Shown here one piece after another: positions 1-8,037 of a stretch of DNA of 64,000 nt. Source of the stretch: JAXGMQ01 sp040768585 (lineage in GTDB: Bacteria > Caldisericota > Caldisericia > JAAYUI01); assembly GCA_040768585.1 (NCBI GenBank), contig JAXGMQ010000001.1, positions 620,001 through 684,000 on the forward strand, read 5' to 3'. How positions within the stretch are numbered: position 1 is the stretch's first letter; every line of letters starts with the position of its first letter. A model generated the notes under the pieces. It was not told the origin of the DNA, ran no database searches, and was given only the letters and a program-made list of their open reading frames with translations. Position numbers and translations under genes: made by a program.

Positions 1-1
1 A

Positions 2-97
2 TTTTATGACATCCTTAGCGAATGGGGGATTCAGACAATCTCAACGAAGGTAATTCGAGCAGGGAAGCAAAATAAACAAAATCGAAAAAGTCGCTAG
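2..97 (+). CDS. C-terminal tail of an unidentified gene, cut by window edge
   Basis: Frame 2 is open from the window edge to a TAG at 95-97 and gives 31 residues ending in a basic tail (KQNKQNRKSR). It would converge on yqeG with a 4-base overlap, a common tight arrangement. The stretch is too short to identify a family and could be open by chance, so it is recorded only as a possible gene end. Confidence 0.35.
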   Translation, partial: FYDILSEWGIQTISTKVIRAGKQNKQNRKSR

Positions 98-570
98 CCT
101 TTTGTTATCTTCCTCAAAAGCCTTGTCCAAGGCAAATCTGTCTTTGGGTCAATGGGCTCTACCTGGATTGTCCTCATTCCTGCTCTGTTTGCTCCCTGGA
201 TATCAGTAAATCTCTGATCACCAACCATCACACACTCAGATGATTTAACTCGAAGTTTTCTGGCTGCAATCCTGAATCCAAAAGAAAATGGTTTCATGAT
301 AGGAGCCGGCACAAGGTAGGGAATACCTAGCACTTCACAGGCCTTTTTAATCCTCCAAGGGAGACCATTAGAGACAATCGCAATCTTATATCCCTTGTTC
401 TTTGCCATCTCAACCCACTCGAGGGCATCTGGCAGAAAATCCTCCCTGTCTCTTGATGCAATGGTGTTATCAGTGTCAAGCAGCACGGCCTTTATGCCCC
501 ATTCCTTAAGCAACTCAAATGGAACATCTGACAATCGCTTAAAGTTCTTGTCTGGCTCAAACACGCTCAT
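94..570 (-). CDS. yqeG: YqeG-family HAD-IIIA phosphatase
   Basis: A 158-residue soluble protein of the HAD superfamily. The nucleophile motif is DTDNT near residue 32; motif II is the SNG near residue 68; motif III is the conserved Lys in PIMKPFSFGF; motif IV is MVGDQRFTDIQGA near residue 116. This order, the length and the DxDxT form match the YqeG family, which is typical of Firmicutes, Actinobacteria and related groups and whose substrate is not settled. It is the last gene of a minus-strand trio: its ATG lies inside the 3' end of the DUF4911-like gene (14-base overlap), so translation is probably coupled. The family call is firm and the function is not. Confidence 0.88.
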   Translation of the reverse strand: MSVFEPDKNFKRLSDVPFELLKEWGIKAVLLDTDNTIASRDREDFLPDALEWVEMAKNKGYKIAIVSNGLPWRIKKACEVLGIPYLVPAPIMKPFSFGFRIAARKLRVKSSECVMVGDQRFTDIQGANRAGMRTIQVEPIDPKTDLPWTRLLRKITKG

Positions 571-769
571 ATGTGAATCTACAGCTTTCTCTCAACTTTG
601 ACAGCATATATTCGAGGTCAGAAGCCTGACAACCCATGGTTCGAAGATTCATCGTACCAAAGTCACCATTCATCTCAATTTGTTCAATTGCACAGAGGTT
701 ATCCGATGAGTCGAGTACAAACTGAATAAACCATATTTCGGAGCGGTGCATACGAAGGAAGTATGTCAC
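557..769 (-). CDS. DUF4911-like small protein
   Basis: About 70 residues. The reading frame is open further upstream, but a GTG at 769-767 overlaps the tsaE stop as GTGA, with purine-rich GGAGGG and AGGAA runs just upstream; this start removes a long overlap with tsaE and is preferred. The protein has a Y-F-L-R-M opening, an aromatic/hydrophobic segment (IWFIQFVLDSSDN), a short central strand and a C-terminal helix, resembling DUF4911 proteins of about 70-80 residues found in anaerobic bacteria. I recognise this from pattern only. The middle position between tsaE and yqeG says it is co-expressed. No function is known. Confidence 0.6.
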   Translation of the reverse strand: MTYFLRMHRSEIWFIQFVLDSSDNLCAIEQIEMNGDFGTMNLRTMGCQASDLEYMLSKLRESCRFTYERV

Positions 770-1167
770 CAGCTCAGTTTCCTGCCGCCCTCCACAATCT
801 CTATTTTCAACCATTTTGTGTTCTCTGGCAGAAGGTTTGGAAACTTGTCAGGCCACTCGATGATTTTGACGCCATCTCGTTCAATGTAATCCCAGTAACC
901 AAGATCGATAACTTCTCTTTCTGATTCTATTCTGTACCAGTCAAAGTGAAACAGTGGGAACTTGCCCTGGTATTCCCTGACCAGTACAAAGGTTGGAGAA
1001 ATGACTATGTCCTTAATCTCAAGAGCCTCAGCCACACCTTTGACAAACGTGGTCTTGCCAGCGCCCAAGGGGCCAGAGAGTGCGAACACCTCATTGCCCA
1101 CCAGACCTTCGCCCCACCACCTACCGTAGGAAATAAGCTCTTCTTGCGTCGGAACAATTATCTCCAT
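766..1167 (-). CDS. tsaE: tRNA threonylcarbamoyladenosine biosynthesis ATPase TsaE
   Basis: The P-loop ATPase partner of TsaB and TsaD in making t6A at position 37 of ANN-decoding tRNAs in the cytoplasm. The Walker A motif GPLGAGKTTF lies near residue 33, followed by the family segment VISPTFVLVREY, then FHFDWYRIE (the H-x-D-x-Y-R signature) and IEWPDKFP. The size, 133 residues, is normal. The ATG at 1167 is chosen; a TTG at 1206 would add 13 residues that the family lacks. It is the first gene of the trio with the DUF4911-like gene and yqeG. tsaB and tsaD are not in the window, so the usual tsaE-tsaB pairing is absent here. Confidence 0.95.
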   Translation of the reverse strand: MEIIVPTQEELISYGRWWGEGLVGNEVFALSGPLGAGKTTFVKGVAEALEIKDIVISPTFVLVREYQGKFPLFHFDWYRIESEREVIDLGYWDYIERDGVKIIEWPDKFPNLLPENTKWLKIEIVEGGRKLSW

Positions 1168-1177
1168 GATTGGGTGT

Positions 1178-1206
1178 AATTTACATCGAATAGATAGATT
1201 TTGCAA
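1178..1206 (-). promoter_or_regulatory. Putative sigma70 promoter for tsaE operon
   Basis: On the minus strand TTGCAA (1206-1201) is followed after 17 bases by TAAATT (1183-1178). This would start transcription only a few bases upstream of the tsaE ATG at 1167, so the message would be nearly leaderless, in keeping with the lack of a clear ribosome site. Seen as motifs only. Confidence 0.35.
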
Positions 1207-1225
1207 GCGGGAAGTCAGATGAAAT

Positions 1226-1234
1226 TGTTATAAT
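1226..1234 (+). promoter_or_regulatory. Putative extended -10 promoter for the repeat/stalk gene
   Basis: TGTTATAAT is an extended -10 element (TG-n-TATAAT) with a perfect hexamer at 1229-1234 and no good -35. It would start transcription near 1241, giving a leader of about 48 bases before the ATG at 1289. It is back to back with the tsaE promoter. Confidence 0.5.
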
Positions 1235-1288
1235 ATTGCTAATTCTTAAACTTCGCACTATTCTTTATGCCCGGAGGTGGATGAATCT

Positions 1289-3997
1289 ATGAAGAAGATT
1301 CTCGTACTACTTGTGGCTGTTCTGCTGATTATTCCAACACTTGTTCAGGCCGACGAAAAGCTGCTTGGTGTTATGGACTTCGATCTGGCTAATGAAATTC
1401 AAGAAGATACCGATTTGATAAAATACCTGTTTGATAAAGCCGGCACATCCAGGGACGAGGCTCATATCACACGTGATTTCATCGATGGTACAGTCAGACG
1501 TTCCGCAGGAAACATCATATCTCCACACTTTGTTGAGTGCTGGGAAGATCCATACTATATGCCACGTTGGACAAAACGTGTTACAGGCAGCCTCAGAGGG
1601 ATATACAAAAGACCAGACGCAATGTTTCAATATTTCCTCTCGTCACAAGTACGTACAGGATATATGACCAACTGGTACATGGCATACATGCCAACGGTGG
1701 ATGTTGATGAGGAAAAGCCACTCGAGAAAGCTCTGGAGGATCTGTATGAGGGGATGAATGAGTGGCAGGAATCCATGTATGAGGCATATGTTGTCAAGTT
1801 TCAAATCGGCAACACAAGATTCACAGTGAATGATAAGGAGTATGAATCATTGGTCGCTCCTGTGATTGTTGATGGTTCGACATTTATTCCAATTCGGGCA
1901 CTAACTGAGTCACTCGGCGCAGTAGTTGAATTTGACAGTAACACAAGGACTGTTTTTATTCGGTTTAGCGATATTGACGATATTCATATAGAACTTAAAA
2001 TTGACAACAAAACCGCATTAGTAAATGGTAAAGAGATCGAACTAGACAAACCAGCAATGATTATAGCAAATTCCATGATGATTCCATTGAGATTTATTGC
2101 TGACACACTGGGATTTGAAATTGATTTCATCGCATCAGAAAAGAGGATTATCCTCACTCGTGTTATGCAATCGTTTGAAGACATAAAAGCCAAAAACCTC
2201 GAAGCAATCAAGGGTATCGACCTCACAACTCAAGAGTACATCGCAACATACCTTCTCCAGATGAAACGAACCGGCAGATACCGCGACTACGCGCTCAGGG
2301 AACTACCAAAGGACAGGTGGGAAGACCTCCACATCATGGGTCGGTATCACATGATCTCAAGCAAAGACGAGACAAACGACGAATTTATGAAATATCTTGA
2401 GGAAATCTATCCAGAGGATGGTTCACAAATTCAATGGGACATGGCTCACGATTTTGACTACAATGACATGTACTACGGCGCAGCGCCCCTTATCACAACA
2501 ACCGAGAGCCTGAAAGCATTCATCCTGAAACCAATCGAGAAAACAGCTGATGACTCACAGGGAAAGCCAATCGACCTGGCAAAGTATAACTTCGAGCTTG
2601 AGTTACCATACGGCAAGTTTGCCTTCAACGGCAAAAGTGAAAACAACACCTACGATTGCAAGGACTACTATTCAATAATAGACCTCGGTGGAAACGACAC
2701 CTACAACGGGCCAGCAGCCTCCACGTACAAGGTGGATAGGCCGGTATCGACCGTCATTGACTGGAAGGGCAACGACACCTACGAATCAGACAAAACAATC
2801 AGCTGCAGCCAGGGTTTTGGCATGATGGGCGTTGGTATCCTGCTTGATTACAAGGGTGATGACAGCTACACGAGTTATGACAACGCCCAGGGTGGTTGCT
2901 TCTTCGGTGTTGGCATCCTCCACGACGAGGGTGGAGACGATGTTTATTATGGCAGAAACATCGTGCAAGGCGGTGCTTCATTTGGTGTTGGAACACTTTT
3001 GGACGTTGGCGGAAACGACCTCTATTACAGCCTTATGACCTCACAGGGCTTTGGCTATGTCGGCGGTTGCGGCATGCTTGTTGACTCGGAAGGCAACGAT
3101 ACGTACCTCGGTGAGACAGGACACAAGGGCGAAGGTTGGAGCAGAACAGGAAGACCAGGAGAAGGTTGGGGACTCCAGACAGCAGCCACTGGCGGTCATG
3201 ACAATGACAGAAACTACACCTTTGTGCAAGGCGCTGGTTGGGGCAGAAGAGCTGACATGGGTGACGGTCACGGCATGGGTGGTGGCACAGGCATTCTGCT
3301 TGATGTTGCTGGTAATGACTTCTATGAGTGCGGTGTATATGGTCAAGCGACTGGCTACTGGTTTGGCACAGGAATCCTCAACGACATCGAGGGCGACGAC
3401 GAGTATCACGGTAGCTTCTTTGTGCAGTCGGGCACTGCACACATGGGTTTGACTGAGCTTCTCGATGAGGCAGGAGATGACACCTATCAGGTATTCAAGG
3501 CAATCTCAAACGGCGGAGCGCACGACTTCTCTAATACTTGGTTCATCGACAAACAGGGTGATGACAAGTACCTGATGTATGACATCTACGATGAGCTTGA
3601 CGATGAGGGCAACCCAACAGGCGAGACCTACAAATACGCCGGGGGAGAGCTCTGCGGTGGAGCCATCACAAACTCTCACGGAGTCCATATCGACTACGGC
3701 GGAGACGACTACTACGAGATGTATACCGCCCGTTCACTTGGTTACTGCCTCCAGCGCACAGGCCCAGCGGGAGACTCATACCGCCACTTTGAGTGGAACG
3801 TGGGACTCTTCATCAACCGAGGCGGCAATGACCTCTACAAACGCACCTGGGAAAGAGAGAACAACGTCCCAGAGGAGTGGCCGCAGCCAGACAACAACAG
3901 CTGCTGGAAACAGGTGACACAACCGGGCAACCTGGACTACTCAATCGGCTTCGGGCTTGATGTAGACAAGGGAGTGGTGCCAGAGGCAGAGTGGTAG
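1289..3997 (+). CDS. Secreted stalk-domain protein with 12 G-(N/D)-D-x-Y repeats
   Basis: A 902-residue exported protein. ATG 1289 is chosen because it opens a clean signal peptide (MKKILVLLVAVLL to about residue 21) and follows GGAGG at 1273-1277; an in-frame GTG at 1277 lies inside that site. Residues about 165-295 carry a paired copper-amine-oxidase-N ('stalk') domain with the hallmarks VDGSTFIPIRALTESLGA and MMIPLRFIADTLG. A helical segment follows to about 405. Residues about 445-880 hold 12 units centred on GGNDTY, KGNDTY, KGDDSY, GGDDVY, GGNDLY, EGNDTY, AGNDFY, EGDDEY, AGDDTY, QGDDKY, GGDDYY and GGNDLY. Most are spaced 25-30 residues apart and linked by G-x-G-x-L-x-D and S/A-Q-G-x strands. 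The acid turns suggest a calcium-binding beta-solenoid (inference). Its role is unknown; a cell-surface location is likely. Confidence 0.85.
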   Translation: MKKILVLLVAVLLIIPTLVQADEKLLGVMDFDLANEIQEDTDLIKYLFDKAGTSRDEAHITRDFIDGTVRRSAGNIISPHFVECWEDPYYMPRWTKRVTGSLRGIYKRPDAMFQYFLSSQVRTGYMTNWYMAYMPTVDVDEEKPLEKALEDLYEGMNEWQESMYEAYVVKFQIGNTRFTVNDKEYESLVAPVIVDGSTFIPIRALTESLGAVVEFDSNTRTVFIRFSDIDDIHIELKIDNKTALVNGKEIELDKPAMIIANSMMIPLRFIADTLGFEIDFIASEKRIILTRVMQSFEDIKAKNLEAIKGIDLTTQEYIATYLLQMKRTGRYRDYALRELPKDRWEDLHIMGRYHMISSKDETNDEFMKYLEEIYPEDGSQIQWDMAHDFDYNDMYYGAAPLITTTESLKAFILKPIEKTADDSQGKPIDLAKYNFELELPYGKFAFNGKSENNTYDCKDYYSIIDLGGNDTYNGPAASTYKVDRPVSTVIDWKGNDTYESDKTISCSQGFGMMGVGILLDYKGDDSYTSYDNAQGGCFFGVGILHDEGGDDVYYGRNIVQGGASFGVGTLLDVGGNDLYYSLMTSQGFGYVGGCGMLVDSEGNDTYLGETGHKGEGWSRTGRPGEGWGLQTAATGGHDNDRNYTFVQGAGWGRRADMGDGHGMGGGTGILLDVAGNDFYECGVYGQATGYWFGTGILNDIEGDDEYHGSFFVQSGTAHMGLTELLDEAGDDTYQVFKAISNGGAHDFSNTWFIDKQGDDKYLMYDIYDELDDEGNPTGETYKYAGGELCGGAITNSHGVHIDYGGDDYYEMYTARSLGYCLQRTGPAGDSYRHFEWNVGLFINRGGNDLYKRTWERENNVPEEWPQPDNNSCWKQVTQPGNLDYSIGFGLDVDKGVVPEAEW

Positions 3998-4030
3998 TTT
4001 TAGCATAGACTCAAACAGATTTTAGGATAT

Positions 4031-4061
4031 AAAAGACCCAGGTAATTTGCCTGGGTCTTTT
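4031..4061. terminator. Bidirectional intrinsic terminator
   Basis: A perfect 12-base-pair stem (AAAAGACCCAGG at 4031-4042 and its complement at 4050-4061) with a 7-base loop, ending in a T-run on both strands. It sits between the convergent repeat/stalk gene and the TM2 gene and can end both transcripts. Confidence 0.92.
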
Positions 4062-4089
4062 GATTATTAGTCAATAAATAGGAAAAGGA

Positions 4090-4407
4090 TCAACCGTTGT
4101 ACTTGGCAGCGAGTTTCATGGCAAGGTCTTTGTTGTAATTATAAACAGCCGCTCTGAAAGTGAATAAATCATACAGAGCACCGAGTCCGAAAAGACCACC
4201 GGTTAACAGATATAGTACGCCCATACCTGCGCTGCCTAGATAGAACCTGTGAATACCAAAAACTCCCAGGAAGAAACACAAAAGGAAATTCACCAACTCA
4301 TTCTTCTTCGCAGATTCATAATCAGCAACAAAGAGTTTGCTGTTTTCTTCACCCATACCCTTTGTGTATTGCTTAAGTAATTCTCCATCGGTCAAGTAAA
4401 CACCCAT
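4090..4407 (-). CDS. TM2-domain membrane protein
   Basis: A 105-residue protein. After a soluble N-terminal half (residues 1-38), it has two membrane segments in the TM2-domain pattern: FLGVFGIHRFYLGSAGMG, a short turn, then a second helix ending GLGALYDLF. The GxHRFYLG and the D after the second helix are the family signature. The start follows AAAGGAGA with good spacing. TM2 proteins are small inner-membrane proteins with no settled general role. The gene stands alone and ends at the shared terminator at 4031-4061. Confidence 0.88.
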   Translation of the reverse strand: MGVYLTDGELLKQYTKGMGEENSKLFVADYESAKKNELVNFLLCFFLGVFGIHRFYLGSAGMGVLYLLTGGLFGLGALYDLFTFRAAVYNYNKDLAMKLAAKYNG

Positions 4408-4827
4408 TCTTTCTCCTTTCGAATAAATCCCAGTTATGTTTGTAATTTTCTGGAATTTTACTCACCAAACATGTCTAATATACAGACAAAAATTGCCAAA
4501 TTTTTGGGATTGGAAGAGGAGAAATGTCGTTTTTTACAATCCAAATTATTCACCTGAAAAAGAGATAACAACGATATGTATCAACTGGTAAGTCGCCAGG
4601 GTGATTATTTCGAGTATCTTACCGGTTGTACAATCTCTCCGATCAATACACTATTCGCGCTTTTTCCACTACATACAGTGAAAACACACGTCGCCGTTGA
4701 GGTACCCGAAAAACCAGAGATAATCTCGATACTATTATCGAAGCTCAAGTTTCAATCTTAGTTATTTCTACAAATTTGCTACTTCTGCCTTTATCTCAGC
4801 GATTCTTTTTTAACTCTGATTATCTCT
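4408..4827. other. Non-coding stretch of 420 bases
   Basis: AT-rich upstream region of the TM2 gene. The only reading frame of note (4576-4761, plus strand, 61 codons) lacks a ribosome site and has no recognisable feature. I see no RNA gene, repeat or clear terminator here. Confidence 0.5.
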
Positions 4828-5250
4828 TCATAGTACTCCTTTGTTTTCGGTGTATATGAAAAGACATAATACAATACCCAAACCAATAACCCCAAACCCC
4901 CAGATGGGCAATAACATAATCCATATCCAAACGCTTAACGGAAAAAGTTCTGGTTTATTTGGATATCTCAGACCTAAAAACTCCTTTTCAAGAAAACGAA
5001 TCCTGTCCAAATTATGTATATTTGCATCGCGTGTAAAATGAAGTACAACCTGTTGATGAAATTGGATACTTGATTCATTGGTTGTTTTACCATCAAAAAA
5101 ACATGTAAAGTATGGCCCTGTGATCACATCAGCAGTACCGAAGGATTCTTGCCTGCTGTCTAAGTTCCAACCAAAAAGTTGCATCTCTTCTAGAACCTTG
5201 TTCTCAATGTCTGGCGATACGCATATTATTCTGCTTTAAGTTTTATCCAT
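4828..5250 (-). pseudogene. Small membrane protein gene with in-frame stop at codon 5
   Basis: The continuous part is 118 residues from ATG 5184: a soluble region of about 80 residues, then a membrane segment (IWIMLLPIWGFG to about residue 110). The same frame runs upstream without a break for 17 codons (ending PDIENKVLEE) to a TAA at 5238-5236, and four codons before that is ATG 5250 (M-D-K-T) preceded by AAAGG. So the likely original protein began at 5250 and is now cut by a nonsense codon, or a weaker start at 5184 is used. The ribosome site at 5184 (AGAAGAG) is close and poor. It follows the lipoprotein gene by about 50 bases, probably in one operon. Family unknown. Confidence 0.5.
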
Positions 5251-5301
5251 TTTACCTTTATAGAATACACTTGCTATTGCACTAAAAAGCCAAATTGAAT
5301 A

Positions 5302-5685
5302 CTACTCACAATATAACCGTTTGAACGAGTCATCAAAATATTCGTCCTTTATCCTGTATTTCACATCACCATCAAAACACCTAATCTTTCGAATATATTT
5401 TTTAAGTTTGTCTCGGTACAATTCGCAAAAATCATCTGGATTCATTTCTGTATCAGTATATTCAATATCAAAATACACTCGACAATTATAAATGTCCTTA
5501 GCTAAATCGGTCACATCTATTCCATTGCCTTCGTAGATACCTACTCCTCCAAAATTTGGTGTAGTAAACAATCTTGCAGCGGCTAGTGATTCATCATCAT
5601 AATCAGGATCACCTGAACAAGCACCAAAACCTGCAATAAGCAATACTAGACTCAAACAGACAACAGCGACGAATCTATATCTCAT
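5302..5685 (-). CDS. Small predicted lipoprotein, unknown function
   Basis: 127 residues, with an N-terminal signal MRYRFVAVVCLSLVLLIAG and a lipobox ending FGAC at residue 23, so it is probably anchored to the membrane by lipid. The mature part is acidic then mixed, with Cys at about residues 68, 87, 99 and 126 that could form disulfides. AAGGAGGAGA lies just upstream of the ATG, a strong ribosome site. It leads the membrane gene downstream. I do not recognise a family. Confidence 0.7.
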   Translation of the reverse strand: MRYRFVAVVCLSLVLLIAGFGACSGDPDYDDESLAAARLFTTPNFGGVGIYEGNGIDVTDLAKDIYNCRVYFDIEYTDTEMNPDDFCELYRDKLKKYIRKIRCFDGDVKYRIKDEYFDDSFKRLYCE

Positions 5686-5792
5686 TTCTCCTCCTTCAAA
5701 TTCACAAAATAATTATATGAAAAAATCTGTATTTAGGAAATACTATATGAAATAGAAATCACATATCAAACATAGGACAGTCATTCTGTTTA

Positions 5793-7865
5793 CTATTTCA
5801 ATACTATCGTCGCCATCCTCGTCTCCGCATCATACCCCACCTCTGCCCCTAGCACCTCCGACACAGCTCGAACCGGCAGCATGAATCTGTTGCCGATAAT
5901 CAGCGGTTTGTTGCTCATGGTGACTGTCTTTCCGTTCACCCTGGCAATCTCTGACCCAAGCGTCATTGCGTAGGTTGTATCCCCCAAAACAAACGATGCC
6001 GTCTTTGTGTCTCCGTCCCACAAAACCTCTGCTCTCCATGCCTCGCCCAGGGAGCGGAACGGCACATAGAGCCTTCCATCGACAATTGTGGCCGGAGCTG
6101 GGATGAGCTTTATTTGACCGTTCACAAACATCTGAACACTACCAATTGTCAGGTTCACACTCACCTCGAACGAAATAACCTTTGTGCCCACACTAAACTT
6201 CCCATTATTGAACGCCTCAAGTGTGACGAGCGTTTTACCAGCGCCAAGCGAGGCTGTCACCTTGTATTTTGTGCTGGTTATCCTCTCAAGGTTGTATGAG
6301 TTTGCAGCACCTGCGATCTTTAGAGTTACCTCTGATTCAACCTCTCGGTTGAGTGTCACCTCAAGCTCAAGCTCCCCCTCCTTCAGCTTGTCTGGGTCAG
6401 GTTCACCAAATATAAACTCAAGCTCAGGGAGAACCTCAACTGTGACGGTTGTCGGCTCCGATGTATTGCCGAATGTGTCTGTTGCCCTCACATAAATGGT
6501 GTTTCTGCCAGGCGTTTCAAAACGTAGCCTTTTGCTCCACGTTTTTTTGCCCTCCACACCAGTCCATGTTTTGCCATCTGTTGAAATCTCAACATCAAGG
6601 ATCTCAGACTCAGAGTCCTTCGCCGTGCCCTCGACCACAAAGTACCCAATCTCAAATATGTCACCATCGTTGATGTTTTCTATTTCGACAACCGGAGGGG
6701 TTGAGTCCCTTGGCTCAAACACAAATGAGACGATCTCCATCGGGGAGCTTCTGTTGATGATGTCATAGGCAATAACCTCAAGAGTGTTCTTGCCCGGAGT
6801 TGTCAGCTTGTGTTCAGACTGCCAGAAAACTCCGTCCACTGTCGCATCCACCCACTGTCCATCCCCGATGCGTGACTTCACCTTGACTGCTGGACTCATA
6901 AGCGTGCCAGACGCAACAAGATTCGGATTATCTACGATTATATCATCAATGGGGTAGGAAATGGTTGGGGTTGGGATGTCAGCGAATTTGACAAATATCT
7001 TGAGCGTGTAGGCTCTTGAGACGTTCCCTGCAATATCGGTTGCCCTAACCTTGATAATCATCCTGCCTTCGGGAGCGGCGTTGATGGCAAACAACCACTC
7101 ATCTGTTCCTCTTGCTTCCTGCCAACTTGCCCCCTCATCCAGGGAGTATTCGACGAGTTCAACACTGTTTTCCTCTTCAATAGCCCTGCCCTTCACAACG
7201 ATTGGGAAGGACTCAAGCGTTGCATCCTCCACTGGGAATATAAACTCAACGATAGGCGGCACCTCATCAGGAACAATCACAAAAATCGACAATTCCTGTG
7301 TTGCCATGTTTCCCGCATGGTCATAGGCAATGGCTTTGATGGTAATCTCCCCACCTTTTGAGAATCCATATTTTGCGCTCCAGACGCCGCTTACCGGGTA
7401 GACGTTTTTATTTCTCTGTCCTGTGACAATGAGCAAGACCTTTGCAACAGCCTTGTTGTCCATTGCCCTGCCCTCTATCACTATCTGGTTGGTCTCAAAT
7501 TTCTCCCCATTGGCTGGCTTGTCGATAATTATCTCTGGGGGTGTGGTATCTTTGGGATAGTCGTTTTTGTCTCCTGGGTGCGTGTGTTGCTCTATTTCGT
7601 CAATGTTTATCCAACCATCGCCGTCTGAGTCCATTTCCTCAATCGCGCCAAGGTCATATTGATTCTTTGAGAAATGCTCCCCAAACGAGTTCCTCGACCC
7701 CCCACCATACGGATTGTCGTGGCAGACACAAACCTCAATCTTTGAGCCAACCACGCCTGGGTACTTCAGGATATACATGTCATAGAACATCTGTTTACTG
7801 TAAGCCACAGACGCAAAAAGCAGAAACACCAGAGCAACTGAGATAACGACAGTCCGTTTATTCAT
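5793..7865 (-). CDS. Secreted multi-Ig-like protein with C-terminal stalk domain
   Basis: 690 residues from ATG 7865 (signal MNKRTVVISVALVFLLFASV). Residues about 25-100 resemble the N-terminal module of thrombospondin-3/cytochrome-like surface proteins: a Cys-His motif followed by NPYGGG and NSFG, then the calcium-type DSDGDGW and EIEQHTHPGD. The heme motif is abnormal, C-V-C-H rather than CxxCH. Four Ig-like modules of about 90 residues follow (about 105-485), each opening PP-(E/I/V)-hydrophobic and containing VxGxAxD and a WS or W turn. A further beta module leads to a paired stalk domain at about 575-690 (VDGRLYVPFRSLGEAW, NRFMLPVRAVSEVLGA). Probably cell-surface. A GTG at 7910 would add 15 residues before the signal and is disfavoured. 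Confidence 0.8.
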   Translation of the reverse strand: MNKRTVVISVALVFLLFASVAYSKQMFYDMYILKYPGVVGSKIEVCVCHDNPYGGGSRNSFGEHFSKNQYDLGAIEEMDSDGDGWINIDEIEQHTHPGDKNDYPKDTTPPEIIIDKPANGEKFETNQIVIEGRAMDNKAVAKVLLIVTGQRNKNVYPVSGVWSAKYGFSKGGEITIKAIAYDHAGNMATQELSIFVIVPDEVPPIVEFIFPVEDATLESFPIVVKGRAIEEENSVELVEYSLDEGASWQEARGTDEWLFAINAAPEGRMIIKVRATDIAGNVSRAYTLKIFVKFADIPTPTISYPIDDIIVDNPNLVASGTLMSPAVKVKSRIGDGQWVDATVDGVFWQSEHKLTTPGKNTLEVIAYDIINRSSPMEIVSFVFEPRDSTPPVVEIENINDGDIFEIGYFVVEGTAKDSESEILDVEISTDGKTWTGVEGKKTWSKRLRFETPGRNTIYVRATDTFGNTSEPTTVTVEVLPELEFIFGEPDPDKLKEGELELEVTLNREVESEVTLKIAGAANSYNLERITSTKYKVTASLGAGKTLVTLEAFNNGKFSVGTKVISFEVSVNLTIGSVQMFVNGQIKLIPAPATIVDGRLYVPFRSLGEAWRAEVLWDGDTKTASFVLGDTTYAMTLGSEIARVNGKTVTMSNKPLIIGNRFMLPVRAVSEVLGAEVGYDAETRMATIVLK

Positions 7866-8037
7866 GCAACTGAATCTATCATCAGCTGCATCCTCTAGCA
7901 AGACAATCACGGTAGATTATCAACAGAAAACATGGATTTTGACCATATGAATTTTCAAAAAGATCGAAACAACGCCAAAAAGATTGCATAAACAAAGGAA
8001 CTTGAATAAACGAATCCTCCCTATAGAATCATGTCTC

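Noticed and set aside
3041..3452. Long open frames on both strands inside the repeat/stalk gene
   Set aside because: They lie in the GC-rich repeat part and copy its period in other frames; they have no ribosome sites or protein-like features.
4576..4761. 61-codon plus-strand frame
   Set aside because: No ribosome site, no signal or domain, and an uneven residue make-up; probably chance.
5793..7865. Calling the Ig-like/stalk protein a c-type cytochrome
   Set aside because: The only Cys-His motif is C-V-C-H, which does not fit CxxCH.
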